40,151 bases of DNA from Achromobacter deleyi (GTDB taxonomy: Bacteria; Pseudomonadota; Gammaproteobacteria; Burkholderiales; Burkholderiaceae_B). A program made the position numbers and the translations under genes. The notes under the pieces are model-generated. The model did not search any database and was not told the DNA's origin. It saw nothing but the letters and a program-made list of their open reading frames with translations. The DNA is taken from positions 1-40,151 of the forward strand of contig NZ_CADIJO010000041.1 in assembly GCF_902859705.1 (NCBI RefSeq). The letters run 5' to 3'. Positions within the stretch are counted from its first letter, which is position 1. Each line of letters begins with the position of its first letter. Positions 39,624 to 40,151 of this stretch are shown one piece after another.

Positions 39624-40151
39624 GCCTTGTCGGTGATGGACTGCACGCCATCGTGCGCGTCCAGCACGCATTGCTTGCACACGGTGAACTGCGGGAAGGC
39701 GTAGGGCAGCCGGTCCGGTCCGGCGAATTGCTTGTTGCCCGTCTTGACGTCGATCCGCCCCGGCGCGGTGACGGTGATGTTGCCGCCTTCGAGCACGATG
39801 CTGGCGCCCGCCGCCGTCGCAATGCGGATGCGCTTGGGCGCGGCGTATTCCACCGCGGTCTGTGCGCTGCCGATGGTGATGTCTTTCTGCGCCTGCACCC
39901 GCAGGATGTCGTGCTGTGCCTGCACGTCGACGTTGCCCTTGGCCGAGATCAGGTCCAGCCCCGAGTCCGCCCCGCCCTGCTGCAGGCCGGCGACGATGCC
40001 CAGGCCCTGGCCGGTGTGCAGGCGCAGCGCGCCCATCACCGCCAGGTTCTGGTCCTTGCCGGCCGACCAGTGCACGGCCTCGCCGGCCGTCACTTGCAGG
40101 TGCTTGGCGGCGACCTGCGCCAGCCCGGCGCGCGCGGCCATCAGCACGACG
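39620..40151 (-). CDS. vgrG: VgrG, C-terminal part only (5' end outside window)
   Basis: The frame is open up to the window edge, so only the last 176 residues or so are visible. They form DUF2345-type beta-helix repeats (NVDVQAQHDILRVQAQKDIT, IVLEGGNITVTAPGRIDVK) and end with a short FPQFTVCKQCVLDAHDG tail. The CxxC pair lies in that tail. There is no enzyme domain, so cargo is carried through the DUF4123 adaptor encoded immediately downstream. Confidence 0.85.
   Translation of the reverse strand, partial: VVLMAARAGLAQVAAKHLQVTAGEAVHWSAGKDQNLAVMGALRLHTGQGLGIVAGLQQGGADSGLDLISAKGNVDVQAQHDILRVQAQKDITIGSAQTAVEYAAPKRIRIATAAGASIVLEGGNITVTAPGRIDVKTGNKQFAGPDRLPYAFPQFTVCKQCVLDAHDGVQSITDKA

Overview
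The window reads as a chromosomal stretch of a high-GC betaproteobacterium, most likely of the Alcaligenaceae (Achromobacter/Bordetella type). This is inferred from the strongly GC-biased codon use, from the gene set DUF3348-DUF802-OmpA-DUF2894 that I associate with Burkholderiales, and from the layout of the type VI secretion (T6SS) genes. No organism marker such as rRNA is present. No tRNA, rRNA, CRISPR array, insertion sequence or integrase was seen.

Region 1 (1-7337, plus strand). The 3' part of a winged-helix DNA-binding protein and a small beta-propeller protein come first. A tightly packed four-gene operon follows: DUF3348, DUF802, an OmpA/MotB-like protein and DUF2894. The DUF802 protein carries MotA/TolQ/ExbB-like membrane segments and a very long helical tail built from four units of exactly 131 codons. 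Its partner has a MotB-type N-terminal segment (Gly-Asp-Leu-Met-Ser) and an OmpA peptidoglycan-binding domain. I read the pair as an ion-driven stator complex with a long cytoplasmic tail, similar in plan to ZorA/ZorB but with different partner genes. This is the least described system in the window.

Region 2 (7338-8863). A carotenoid-oxygenase-family gene lies on the minus strand. A perfect 17-bp palindrome sits between its predicted -35 and -10 boxes, which suggests repressor control.

Region 3 (8864-29354). This is the T6SS core. A long minus-strand operon runs from a TPR lipoprotein at 26349 through tssB, tssC, hcp, tssE, tssF, tssG, clpV (tssH) and vgrG. It continues into a DUF4123 adaptor, a VasX-like membrane-active effector and two membrane proteins that are candidate immunity proteins. 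From the same intergenic region tssJ, tssK and tssL run on the plus strand. tssM and tssA are not in the window; the place after tssL is taken by an effector island.

Region 4 (29378-40151). The effector island holds two further VgrG modules. The first is a 1683-residue VgrG fused to a C-terminal zinc metallopeptidase (HEIGH), followed by an exported candidate immunity protein and a small membrane protein. The second, on the opposite strand, is the end of another VgrG, a second DUF4123 adaptor, a DUF3304 lipoprotein and a DUF2235 (Tle-like) effector. In that effector the usual lipase nucleophile motif GFSRG reads GGDRG. The effector/lipoprotein pair and tssJ are visibly poorer in GC than their neighbours.

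Together the window gives most of one T6SS with three VgrG spikes, each carrying a different cargo: a membrane-active protein, a peptidase and a phospholipase-like protein. It also gives an unrelated, poorly described motor-like operon.
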